Below are positions 55,801-64,000 of a stretch of DNA of 64,000 bases, in pieces (the first letter of the stretch is position 1; the number at the start of each line of letters is the position of its first letter). Location of the stretch: contig NW_015622541.1 in NCBI RefSeq assembly GCF_000835495.1, forward strand, positions 7,936,001 to 8,000,000, written 5' to 3'. The notes under the pieces were generated by a model. The model ran no database searches. It worked only from the letters and a program-made list of their open reading frames with translations, and was not told the origin of the DNA. Made by a program: the position numbers and the translations under genes. The stretch comes from Cladophialophora immunda (Eukaryota > Ascomycota > Eurotiomycetes > Chaetothyriales > Herpotrichiellaceae).

Positions 55801-56243
55801 TAAGTGGACGGGAGATTGTTGCGGCTTGGTCGATTGTCGCGCTGAGTGGGACATATTTGATGTGACATTGGAGGAACTTTGTGGCAGACAGACAAAAAGG
55901 TTCTGTAGATAAATGGCAGCGGCAAGTTGCGGGTGAGGCAGTGCAAAAGGTCACGTCTCGCTGCCTGTGAAAGAATGATTCACACACCTCCAGTATTAGA
56001 TCCGAATGTGCTGCCTCCGAATGGATTCGCAGTCGCAGTGCTGGAACCAAAGCCAGTCGAGCTCGTGTTTGTACCGAACCCTGAACCACAAAGCAAAATA
56101 TTAGAGCCACTCCTTGTTTGACTTGACACCACGTCTTACTTACCTGTACTTGTATTGGTATTGCTGCCGAAACCTCCGAACCCCGTGTTTTGAGTATTGT
56201 TGCTCGAGCCGAACGAGAAACCACCGCCACCGCCAAAAGACAT
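49844..56243 (-). CDS. nup98-nup96: Nup98-Nup96 (Nup145/Nup189-type) nucleoporin precursor
   Basis: Exons are 56243-56144, 56080-55988, 55733-52210, 51985-51740, 51683-49911 and 49852-49844, about 1914 residues, all in phase. It yields two nuclear pore proteins. The Nup98 part has dense FG/GLFG repeats (residues about 1-560), then the autoproteolytic domain (GDYWMKPTRAELSKM, FVGFEVGRKGCGKVVF, KPPVGKGLN, TGVWTFRVPHYTRYGL). The predicted cut is between Tyr1013 and Thr1014, where animal and yeast proteins have HF/S. The Nup96 part begins with an acidic stretch. WHASFKPHF and a long helical region follow, as in the Y-complex subunit. The last coding exon would be only 9 nt. If its 58-nt intron is not spliced, the stop is at 49902. 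The donor GTTTGA at 52209 is weak. Confidence 0.92.
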
Positions 56244-57023
56244 GTTGGCGGGTATCGAGGCGCGTCTTTGCGCAATGTTTGGAACGAAGGAGAGGATTAA
56301 CGGGGCAAGAAAGAGCGGAGGAAATCAAATTGTGAATATAAAAGTGGTCTAGGAAATTCGTGACGCGCCCAAAAAGCTGAGGAGTTCGAGTCGGCCCTGA
56401 GTGATCTTAGGCAGAAGAGCTCTCTGGACGGAATTGATTGATTCAACCCTCGACGGCTCGGCGCCTGAATACAGTCGAGGTACCTTGCGACCAAATAGAA
56501 GAATAAGAAGAGGTTGAACGCGCCCCAAAGGAGGTGGATGGAGATGATTTGGCCTCCGCAATGGGCGGCGGATCTCTGCATTTAGGCTGCCAAGTCACAA
56601 TCACATGACCGACTCCAAGAGCTTGCTGCCTCGCCGCTCGAGTTCGGCGACCAATCACGCGGTACGTCATTCGGGTTCTGGTCTAAAAAAGTGTACCGAG
56701 TACATGATGGTCTTCCTTCACATGGCCCGGTTGTGAACCAGCTGAAATTCACCTCGAGAGCCTGCGACATCCACTAGTCTTATTTGTTTCTTCTTCCTTT
56801 CGATCGCTTGCCTTCCAACCTAGTCATTCTGCGTGGCGCTTCCATAGACCGCCGGCGGTTCTGAGACAAGACCTGATCACATCACACGAAACGCAAACGG
56901 AGACAATCCTCGACTCCCCGCTGTCTGGTCGGGAAGCGTGACCACTTCATCGGCTTACACGCGCAGCGCAAGAAATTTTGACAGGTGTAACCAACAGGAT
57001 AAAATTTTGCAGATACTGTGAAG
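56244..57023. promoter_or_regulatory. Divergent intergenic region, nucleoporin / GET2
   Basis: 780 bp between the two start codons. No ORF or RNA gene is recognised and no specific site is assigned. Confidence 0.45.
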
Positions 57024-57959
57024 ATGGCAGAGGTGGAGGAGACGCCAGCGCAGCGACAAGCTCGCATTCGACGTCAGAAGCGTGAGGCGAAGATTACGGG
57101 TTCAGCAACGGAGAGACTCGATAAGATCACAAGGTTGAGTGGAAGGACTCCAGAGAGCAGTGAGTTCCTCTCCTGGCCCAGATCTCAGATACCGGGCCGG
57201 AGACCCCTTTCGCAAGCGACACACAACCACGGGACATTGCCAGAGCAAGCAGGCTAACAGTATCCATCCACAGTGCGAAACGAGTCGCCAGTGCCAACAC
57301 CACCTCCGCGATCCCCTCCTCCGGAACAGATGGCCCCACCGGCTGGAGGACCTGGTGCCTCTCCCACCCCGGAACAGCTTCGGGCACAGGAGGAGTACTT
57401 GAAGGCAATGTTGAGACAACCCCTGTCACAAGAGGGACAAAGCCAAGCACAGCAGGAAGACCCCATGTTGAAGCTACTACAAACAATGATGGGAGGAATG
57501 GACAGCTCCACAGATCCCAATGCTCCTGGTGGAATGGGTGCGGGCCCCGGATTGTCTCCCGACGACATCTCAAAGGCAACAGGTCTTCCTCCCTTCCTGA
57601 CCAACATGGTGATGGGAGATCAGAAGGCGCCACCTGGCCAGGCCGAGATACAAGCGACACGCTTCTGGAAAGTCGTGCATGTTGTTTTCGCCATGATGGC
57701 GGGCTTATACTTGGTGTTTAGCATCCACAAATCCACTCAGACCTATGGTGAGAATCCGCCGGCACCAGCGACCTTCCAGAACCCGTTCCTTATGTTCATG
57801 ACCGGAGAATTGTTGGTCCAGGGCGCAAGAGCAGTATCAAAGGGCCAGTCGGGCAAAAGCGGAATAAGGCTGTGGATACAAATGGGCAAGGAATTCATCG
57901 GGGACGGCGCGATTATGGTATTCATGCTAGGATTAGCGTCCTGGATGAAAGGAAGCTGA
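57024..57959 (+). CDS. get2: GET complex subunit Get2 (CAML-like)
   Basis: Exons 57024-57159 and 57274-57959, 273 residues. It is the ER membrane receptor subunit that, with Get1, accepts tail-anchored proteins from the Get3 ATPase. The cytosolic N terminus has the positively charged helix RQARIRRQKREAKI (about residues 11-24), which in this family binds Get3. A Pro/Gln-rich linker follows, then three hydrophobic segments near the C terminus: VVHVVFAMMAGLYLVFSI, FLMFMTGELLVQGA and AIMVFMLGLASWM. The ATG at 57024 is the first after a GTG in the same frame. Phase 1 is conserved at the junction (114-nt intron). Confidence 0.87.
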
Positions 57960-58402
57960 ATGCGGAAATATACAAACTACGATTTCTTGAGTGGCAATAT
58001 TATTGTCAGATGAGATGCCTTTGCAGAGTATTGTGCCAGGTCCGGCATTCACATCTTCGTTCTGGCTGCTAGACAAGACATTGGGCGGAAGCATCACACC
58101 ACAGGCTTGGCCGGCACCGGTGGGACATGCGAGCATCTAGATCGTGAATGGACCGTAAAAGGGCGATGTCCGTCTCTTGACTTTGACTGGGCTGCCCAGA
58201 GGACTTCTCTCGGCTGTGCGCAGACTTTCGGAGGCTGCATGTTGCCGTTGGACTCAGCCGGGGGCATTCTTTGGTCGGCCCATTATTGGACCACCGATTC
58301 CATATGTCCAGGGTCAGATGTCATGCCCCAAGGGCGATGATGCAAGGCCGAGAGAGGATGGTTTTTGGGGGTGACGCGTGACGCTTTTCTTTTGCGTGAG
58401 GG

Positions 58403-58414
58403 ACCCCGCGGGGT
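58403..58414. promoter_or_regulatory. Palindromic CreA-type motif
   Basis: ACCCCGCGGGGT reads the same on both strands and contains GCGGGG, a match to the SYGGRG consensus, in both directions. It is about 780 bp before the acetyl-CoA synthetase ATG. Carbon-catabolite control of this gene is known in Aspergillus; use of this site is inference. Confidence 0.45.
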
Positions 58415-58710
58415 ATGGACTTGGGTTCCTTGGTATGGCGATTGCGATGAAAACCTCACTGGATCTTCAAAACTCGGTGAGGTCAAAGCTGGACCAGAGA
58501 CGAAACCGACTGAAGGGATCTCGATTGCCCTGGCCATGGCTCCAACGCCGATGGACTGGGCCTGTTCATGGCGCTCCTCCGTAACGTCGCCATCCGCAAC
58601 GGATAAAAGGAAAATGGAGGGGCATCTACTCCGGATTGGCGCGGGCAGCAAGGAACAGCCATTGCAGGCCGGGAAACCCAATCGAAACCGCCCCAGCATT
58701 CCCCATCCGC

Positions 58711-58730
58711 GCGAGGATTCGCGAGGATTC
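58711..58730. repeat. 10-bp direct tandem repeat
   Basis: GCGAGGATTC occurs twice back to back in the acetyl-CoA synthetase upstream region. Function unknown. Confidence 0.7.
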
Positions 58731-59194
58731 GCTTTGGATTTCGTCAGACGTCGACCAAGCCGGACATGGGTTTGCGGGAGAGTTTGGGCAGAGCTCGTCT
58801 CCCTGCGCTCTTGGGGTGGCCATTCGCCGCTGCGGGGGTGGGCAGGTGGCAGCACCACCAGAAGAGAGCTGCTTGTTCTCCGCGTCGGGCAATCGTGTGT
58901 GTGTGAGAGAGAGAGCAGTCTGTGTTGCACCAACTATGTTGAGTTCAATCGTCATCTTCTCGTTGAATTCCTTGCCTGCGCTATCCTATATTAGACCTCC
59001 TGATCTCCCCGCCCTGGGTGCGGGTCCTGCTTCCCTAGTCTTTCATGTTGCGCACTTGAGGAACACGGACAATATAAACACCCACCCACTCCCCCCTCCT
59101 CGAGTCTGTCCGAGCTCGACTTCTTCTGTCACACTTGCTGTCCCCCTCTCTTCCACCCCATAGAAAGGTCGCCGAGCAGTCCACAGAGATCAAC

Positions 59195-61406
59195 ATGTCT
59201 GAAGGCGACGTTAAGCCTCCTAAGAAGGGCCCTGTCGTGGTGAGTAGCTTCGGTTTTGTTCCTTTCCTCCGAACAGTCTTACGTCGTTTGCGGCGCTGAG
59301 GGTATGGCACTGACCACAAGCACATAGGCCGAAGCCCACGAGGTCGACACCTTCCAGTAAGCATGAGGACTCGATCTCCTCGCTCGCCAGACCGTACTGA
59401 CCTCCTTGCAGTGTTCCCAAGCCCTTTTTCACGAAAGGCCCCGGAAAAGCTCACATCAAGGACCTCGACGAATACTATGCCATGTACAAGGAATCCATCG
59501 AGCAGCCGGACAAGTTCTGGGCCAAAATGGCCCGGGACCTTCTGGACTGGGAGAAAGACTTCAAGACTGTCCGCTCCGGCAGCTTCACTAACGGCGACGC
59601 CGCCTGGTTCCTTGAGGGTCGCCTCAATGCCAGCTACAACTGCATCGACCGCCACGCCATCAAAAACCCCGACAAGCCTGCCGTGATCTACGAGGCAGAC
59701 GAACCCGGCGAGGGTCGCGTGCTCACCTACGGCGAGCTTCTCCGCGAAGTTTCACGTGTGGCCTATACCCTGAAGCAGATGGGCGTCAGGAAAGGTGACA
59801 CCGTTGCCCTCTACCTGCCCATGATCCCCGAAGCAGTTATTTCCTTCCTCGCCGTCACACGCATTGGCGCCGTGCACTCGGTTGTCTTTGCTGGTTTCTC
59901 CTCCGGCTCGCTAGCGGACCGAATCATTGACGCCAACTCCAAGGTTGTCATCACCACCGACGAAGGAAAGCGTGGCGGCAAATTGATCGGAACCAAGAAG
60001 ATCGTGGATGAAGCCCTCAAGAAATGCCCAGGTGTCACTCACGTGCTCGTCTACCAGAGGACAGGTGCGGATGTGCCGTGGACGAAAGGCCGAGACTGGT
60101 GGTGGCATGAAGAGACTGCAAAGTACCCCGCCTACATCCCCCCGGAGTCCATGGCCTCCGAGGACCCTCTTTTCCTGCTCTACACATCGGGGTCTACTGG
60201 CAAGCCCAAGGGTGTCATGCACTCGACCGCAGGCTACCTGTTAGGTGCTGCAGCGACCGGCAAGTACGTTTTCGACATCCACGACGATGACGTCTTCTTC
60301 TGCGGTGGTGATGTCGGTTGGATCACCGGACACACATACGTCGTATACGCACCCCTCTTGCTGGGTGTCGCGACCGTGGTTTTCGAGGGCACGCCAGCTT
60401 ATCCCAATTTCTCCCGCTACTGGGACGTGATCGACAAACACAGCGTGACGCAGTTCTATGTCGCCCCTACCGCCCTCCGCCTGTTGAAGAGAGCAGGCGA
60501 CGAGCATATCCACCATCAATTGAGCAAGTTGCGAGTTTTGGGCTCGGTCGGTGAGCCAATCGCAGCCGAGGTCTGGAAGTGGTACTTCGAAGCTGTCGGC
60601 AAGGAAGAGGCTCACATTGTTGACACCTACTGGCAAACCGAGACCGGCTCTCATGTGATTACACCGCTGGCCGGTGTGACGCCGACGAAACCCGGCAGTG
60701 CCTCTCTTCCCTTCTTTGGTATCGAACCCGCGATCATTGATCCGGTCTCCGGCGAGGAAATTGAGGGCAATGACGTGGAGGGTGTTCTGGCATTCAAGCA
60801 GCCGTGGCCAAGTATGGCACGAACTGTGTGGGGTGCACACCAGAGATATATGGATACCTACTTGAACGTATACAAGGGTTACTACGTAAGTATCAGCGTA
60901 ACAGGACTTCAGAAACGACAGGCTGATATTGAGAATAGTTTACTGGTGACGGCGCCGGACGTGATCATGAAGGTTATTACTGGATCCGAGGTCGTGTTGA
61001 CGATGTCGTCAATGTCTCTGGACATCGTTTGTCCACCGCGGAAATCGAAGCTGCCCTGATCGAGCATGAGGGAGTTGCAGAAGCCGCCGTGGTCGGCATC
61101 AATGACGAACTCACGGGCCAAGCTGTTAACGCATTTGTGTCACTCAAGGATGGCGTGGATGCTGGTGAACCGATACGCAAGGACCTGATCCTCCAGGTGC
61201 GGAAGTCTATTGGTCCGTTTGCAGCGCCAAAGGCCGTCTTCGTTGTCGACGATCTTCCCAAGACCCGCTCTGGCAAGATCATGAGGAGGATTTTGAGAAA
61301 GATCTTGAGCGGAGAGGAAGACAGTCTTGGAGATATATCGACCCTCAGCGACCCCAGTGTGGTTGACAAGATCATTGAGACGGTCAAGTCGTCAAAGAAG
61401 AAGTGA
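59195..61406 (+). CDS. facA: Acetyl-CoA synthetase
   Basis: Exons 59195-59239, 59328-59356, 59412-60885 and 60939-61406 join to 2016 nt, 671 residues, the usual length. It makes acetyl-CoA from acetate, ATP and CoA in the cytosol, needed for growth on acetate or ethanol. Visible features are [14 protein letters not shown] at the exon 3 start, the AMP-binding core [11 protein letters not shown] (282-292), [27 protein letters not shown] and [20 protein letters not shown]. The C-terminal lysine motif [10 protein letters not shown] (about 630) holds the Lys that is acetylated in the bacterial enzyme. Exon 2 is only 29 nt. The small 5' exons are typical of fungal facA genes. An SKKK tail ends the protein rather than a clear peroxisomal SKL signal. 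Confidence 0.96.
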
Positions 61407-62438
61407 GGGAGGAATAGACCGGCAGGGCGGTGCTGAAATAAATGTTGAAAGATATACCCTCGGGCACTTGGATTTCTTCAGTGGATCTCAGCTTTTGGAG
61501 GTTGGCCAGCGGAGAGTATATAGCCCTTTTTGTGCAGCAATGGAGATCCAGAAAATCATTTCACCATCACGCAGCATTCTACGACTTTGTACTTCTGAAC
61601 CCAGATTACGGTGACCCTTGCAGAAGTCCCCCGTAAAGTACACCCCCTTTGTGCTACTCCATCGTGATCTCCTTCAGTACTCCCGATCCCCGCCTCACCT
61701 TAATTTACACAGGTCAAAGTAGGCACCCGATTTCCTAGAACGTCCAATAGGCGCCCTCCCCAACGGTCTGAGCATATCCGGACTGCATGATAGCCTCGGT
61801 TACGGTGACCAGATCCCATCACACCGATGTGCCGCCTGAAAGACTATATGTTCCCTTGCTCGACGAGATCGACCCTGCAGCATTCGTCTGCTTCTAGTTC
61901 CGGTGCAGCGATACGCAATCTCGGCCCCCGAAACTGGATGGACACTCCAGGCACATCGGTGACCCTTTGGTGCGTCGGTTCGAGAGGACGAGCTGCCTGG
62001 AGATGTTTGTTGGGGGCGATTGCCCGGGATGTCGGAGGAGATTCTTTGAAAGTCCGAAGCATTCGTCGCTGCTTCACGAAAAGAGGGATGCGTCAGGCGA
62101 TGAACGGCTGATCATGACGGGCCCGATATATACACATGGTGTTCTCAACGGACGATGTCGGATGGCGAAGAGTTGTGTCTTGGGCAAGATCGATTGATTC
62201 TCATGTCATTGGAGACGGATATGGAGGGAAAGCGTTTTGGTACAACTTCTGGGGGCGCAAATGCCGATGGCTCCATGGATATTTGTGTCAAGACTGAGAC
62301 AGAAAAACCAATAGCTTGATTAGATTTACGACAGCTGGAATGTCTCCAATGATCCCGGGGCCGACGCCGCCAATTCCAATCAAGTCGTTCTCATCGTGGG
62401 ATATCATCATTTCATCAAACACAGTCAGTCGGAACCGC
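61407..62438. other. Intergenic between convergent genes, 1.0 kb
   Basis: 3' flanks of acetyl-CoA synthetase and centrin. A minus-strand open frame at 62288-62587 overlaps the centrin 3' end in another frame and is judged a shadow. Nothing else is recognised. Confidence 0.45.
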
Positions 62439-63226
62439 TCATTGCAGACAAATGGCGTAAAAGGCCTCTTTCGCAACGCTCCCTGTCCCGTCATAATCAA
62501 ACTCTTCCACCATTGCTTGTATTTCTTCATCCTCGAGACCTGTCTCGCCCAGTTCTCGAGCGACTCTGCGGATGTCGTCGACTTCAATGTAACCTCGCTG
62601 GTCCGGATCGAACAACAGCAAAGCCCGTTCGACTTCTTCCGTAGGATCGCGTTCGAATATCTTTTGCGCCGCTATGCGCTGGAACGCGTTTTGTGGTAAA
62701 AGAAGCTGACTGGAATGATATGTCTGTTGTCCTTTGACGGGAGGCCCTCTCTTAAACTGTGGCTTGGGCACTCCTTGCGATTGCATTATCTGCGCGACCT
62801 CAGGTTTGGGCACGGAAAATCCCAAGGACCTCATTGCGACGCGCACTTCATGGTAGTCCAGATGCCGATCTCGGTCTAGGTCGAACAATGAGAACTACTC
62901 GTTGACGAGTTAGCATAGGGTTGGCAGGACAGGGGAAGAACGTTGCATACTGCTTCATTTATTTCATCTCTTTGTTCCTCGCTCAATTCGCCGAGCGCAT
63001 TCGATTCCTTCTCCATGCTCGGCCTCCCACCCAACGCGCCATGCTGTTGCTGCGGCGCCGCAGGCTGTCCGAATTGGTATTGTTGCTCAGGACGCCGTCC
63101 GAACGTCGACTGGGAATATTGTTGCGAGGCTACAGTGGTACCAGGCTTTTGCGCCGTGCGATCGGGTAGCTTACTCGAGGACGCATAGAGATTTCGACCT
63201 GGGAAAGCGGGATTTCCTTGCGACAT
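62439..63226 (-). CDS. cdc31: Centrin (Cdc31-type EF-hand protein)
   Basis: Exons 63226-62951 and 62894-62439, 243 residues. It acts at the spindle pole body in duplication and, in yeast, in mRNA export and protein degradation complexes. A roughly 80-residue Gln/Pro/Ser-rich N-terminal extension precedes LSEEQRDEINEA. The first EF loop DLDRDRHLDYHE is canonical and starts exon 2. An insertion of about 35 residues (GVPKPQFKRGPP onwards) separates the N and C lobes. The third loop DPDQRGYIEVDD is fair. The fourth, DYDGTGSVAKEA, lacks the usual Glu at position 12 and Asp at 5. Length exceeds yeast Cdc31 (161 residues) because of the extension and insertion. The gene is divergent from the polymerase gene. 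Confidence 0.88.
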
Positions 63227-63541
63227 TGACCCTGCTCGAAGTGGGCGCAGCTGCGCCTTCCGTCACCTGGACTGCCTTTGACGCGACATGAAAGTTGTAG
63301 TTGTTAAGTAGAGTACTTCGTCGAATAGTTATTGAGGTAAATTGTTTACCGACCGGACGCGACCGAGATATCGGGACGCGACTGGGGGAATTCTCTCCGC
63401 ACGGGTCACATTGGCCACCAACCACCACTTGAAACTTACCCTCTCTCTTCCACGTCCGCCGGCATCTATGAGTACGCATGAGGCCATACCCGTGCTCGCC
63501 TCTCAAGCATCGGCTTAGGCCATCATGGTCTTGACACTAAT
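63227..63541. promoter_or_regulatory. Divergent promoter, centrin / Y-family polymerase
   Basis: 315 bp between the two start codons. No specific site is assigned. Confidence 0.5.
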
Positions 63542-64000
63542 ATGCCCAGTCCTCGTGGCCTGCAGCGAGTCATCATTCATTTCGACTACGACTGTTTCTA
63601 CGCCTCAGTGGTCGAAAATGAGAATCCGGCGCTCAAGTCGGTGCCTCTGGCCATCCAACAAAAGCAGATTGTGGTGACCTGTAACTATGAGGCTCGGCGA
63701 AGAGGTCTACGAAAGCTTCAGCTTATCACCGAGGCTCGAAAAGTGTGCCCCGAGGCGGTGATTGTCCTAGGTGAGGACTTGACTCGGTTTCGTGATGCTT
63801 CCAAAGATTTGTACAATTTCCTCCAGCAGTCCATCTGGAGTGGGAGGGCAGAGCGACTTGGGTTTGATGAAGTCTGGTACGCTAGAATCACCAAATTGTG
63901 CGCACCCAGCTGACAGCGTGGGCAGGCTCGATTGCACGGACATGATAGACTACAACATGGGTTTGCTCAATCCCAACGATCTTTCTCATTCTTTCTTCTG
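63542..64000 (+). CDS. Y-family DNA polymerase, polymerase iota-like (5' part only)
   Basis: Truncated by the window edge. Exon 1 is 63542-63876 and exon 2 starts at 63926. The 49-nt intron has a GCTGAC branch-like site and the junction is in phase. It is a translesion DNA polymerase of the nucleus. The N terminus RVIIHFDYDCFYASVVENENP is the catalytic motif I with metal-binding Asp and the steric-gate FY. It is followed by PLAIQQKQIVVTCNYEARRRG, LGEDLTRFRDAS and, across the intron, ERLGFDEVWLDCTDM with the second metal site. QQK-IVVTCNYEAR and GEDLTRYR-like runs favour the iota branch over eta or Rev1. The rest of the catalytic and little-finger domains lie outside. Confidence 0.88.

Larger units (their letters stand above)
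57960..59194. promoter_or_regulatory. Upstream region of acetyl-CoA synthetase, 1.2 kb
   Basis: 3' flank of get2 then the promoter of the acetyl-CoA synthetase gene. It holds a 12-bp perfect palindrome with two overlapping CreA-type GCGGGG sites (58403-58414). It also holds another GCGGGG near 58833, a 10-bp direct repeat (58711-58730), and a GT/GA dinucleotide stretch near 58897-58915. Long ORFs here are not supported. Confidence 0.5.

Noticed and set aside
55734..55854. Start of the nucleoporin within 55734-55854
   Set aside because: This stretch lies inside an intron. Joining exons from 56243 gives continuous FG repeats and correct phases.
58365..58994. 209-codon plus-strand ORF and overlapping ORFs upstream of acetyl-CoA synthetase
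   Set aside because: No domain, mixed low-complexity composition, and location in a promoter region; both strands are open because of GC content.
61960..62010. tRNA-like GGTTCGAGA
   Set aside because: The flanking bases cannot form a T-stem and no A box or acceptor stem is present.

Overview
The window is nuclear DNA of a filamentous ascomycete (Pezizomycotina). Genes lie on both strands without operons. Introns are short (about 45-260 nt) with GTATGT/GTAAGT-like donors and CTRAC-like branch sites. The gene set is fungal: Zn(II)2Cys6 regulator, Dsc3, PRM1, GET2, a PtaB-like LIM-binding protein, a NACHT/STAND protein and a Nup98-Nup96 precursor. A single dispersed 5S rRNA gene is also typical. 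Gene content would suit Eurotiomycetes, possibly Chaetothyriales, but I cannot fix the order from sequence alone.

Layout. 0-17 kb: Zn2Cys6 regulator, Dsc3-like ubiquitin-ligase subunit, Vti1 SNARE (-), FAD oxidoreductase converging on Ncs6/Ctu1 (-) with 3 bp between stop codons, mitochondrial AAA ATPase, nicotinamide riboside kinase (-), PtaB-like coactivator (-), and a small unidentified two-exon gene (-). 18-32 kb: Rvb1 (-) divergent from mitoribosomal bL28m, DsbA-like oxidoreductase (-), SNF2 helicase, xanthine dehydrogenase (-) with a small spliced ORF just upstream. 32-42 kb: an unidentified five-exon Cys-rich protein (-), a three-KH RNA-binding protein, PRM1. 43-49 kb: the most accessory-looking part, with a NACHT STAND protein, a GC-rich secreted GH130-like enzyme (-) and the 5S rRNA gene (-). 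49-64 kb: Nup98-Nup96 precursor (-), GET2, acetyl-CoA synthetase, centrin (-), and the 5' part of a polymerase iota-like gene running off the right edge.

Most genes are unrelated housekeeping functions: vesicle fusion, tRNA thiolation, nuclear pore, tail-anchored protein insertion, acetate and purine metabolism, and the spindle pole body. They form no visible pathway cluster. I found no secondary-metabolite cluster, transposon, CRISPR or tRNA gene. The points most worth following are the Cys-rich unknown protein whose five exons join in frame, the STAND protein beside the GC-rich GH130 gene, the small spliced ORF upstream of xanthine dehydrogenase, several introns of length 3n without in-frame stops, and a palindromic CreA-type motif upstream of acetyl-CoA synthetase. 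Exon boundaries were read by eye from splice sites and reading-frame phase. No database search was possible.
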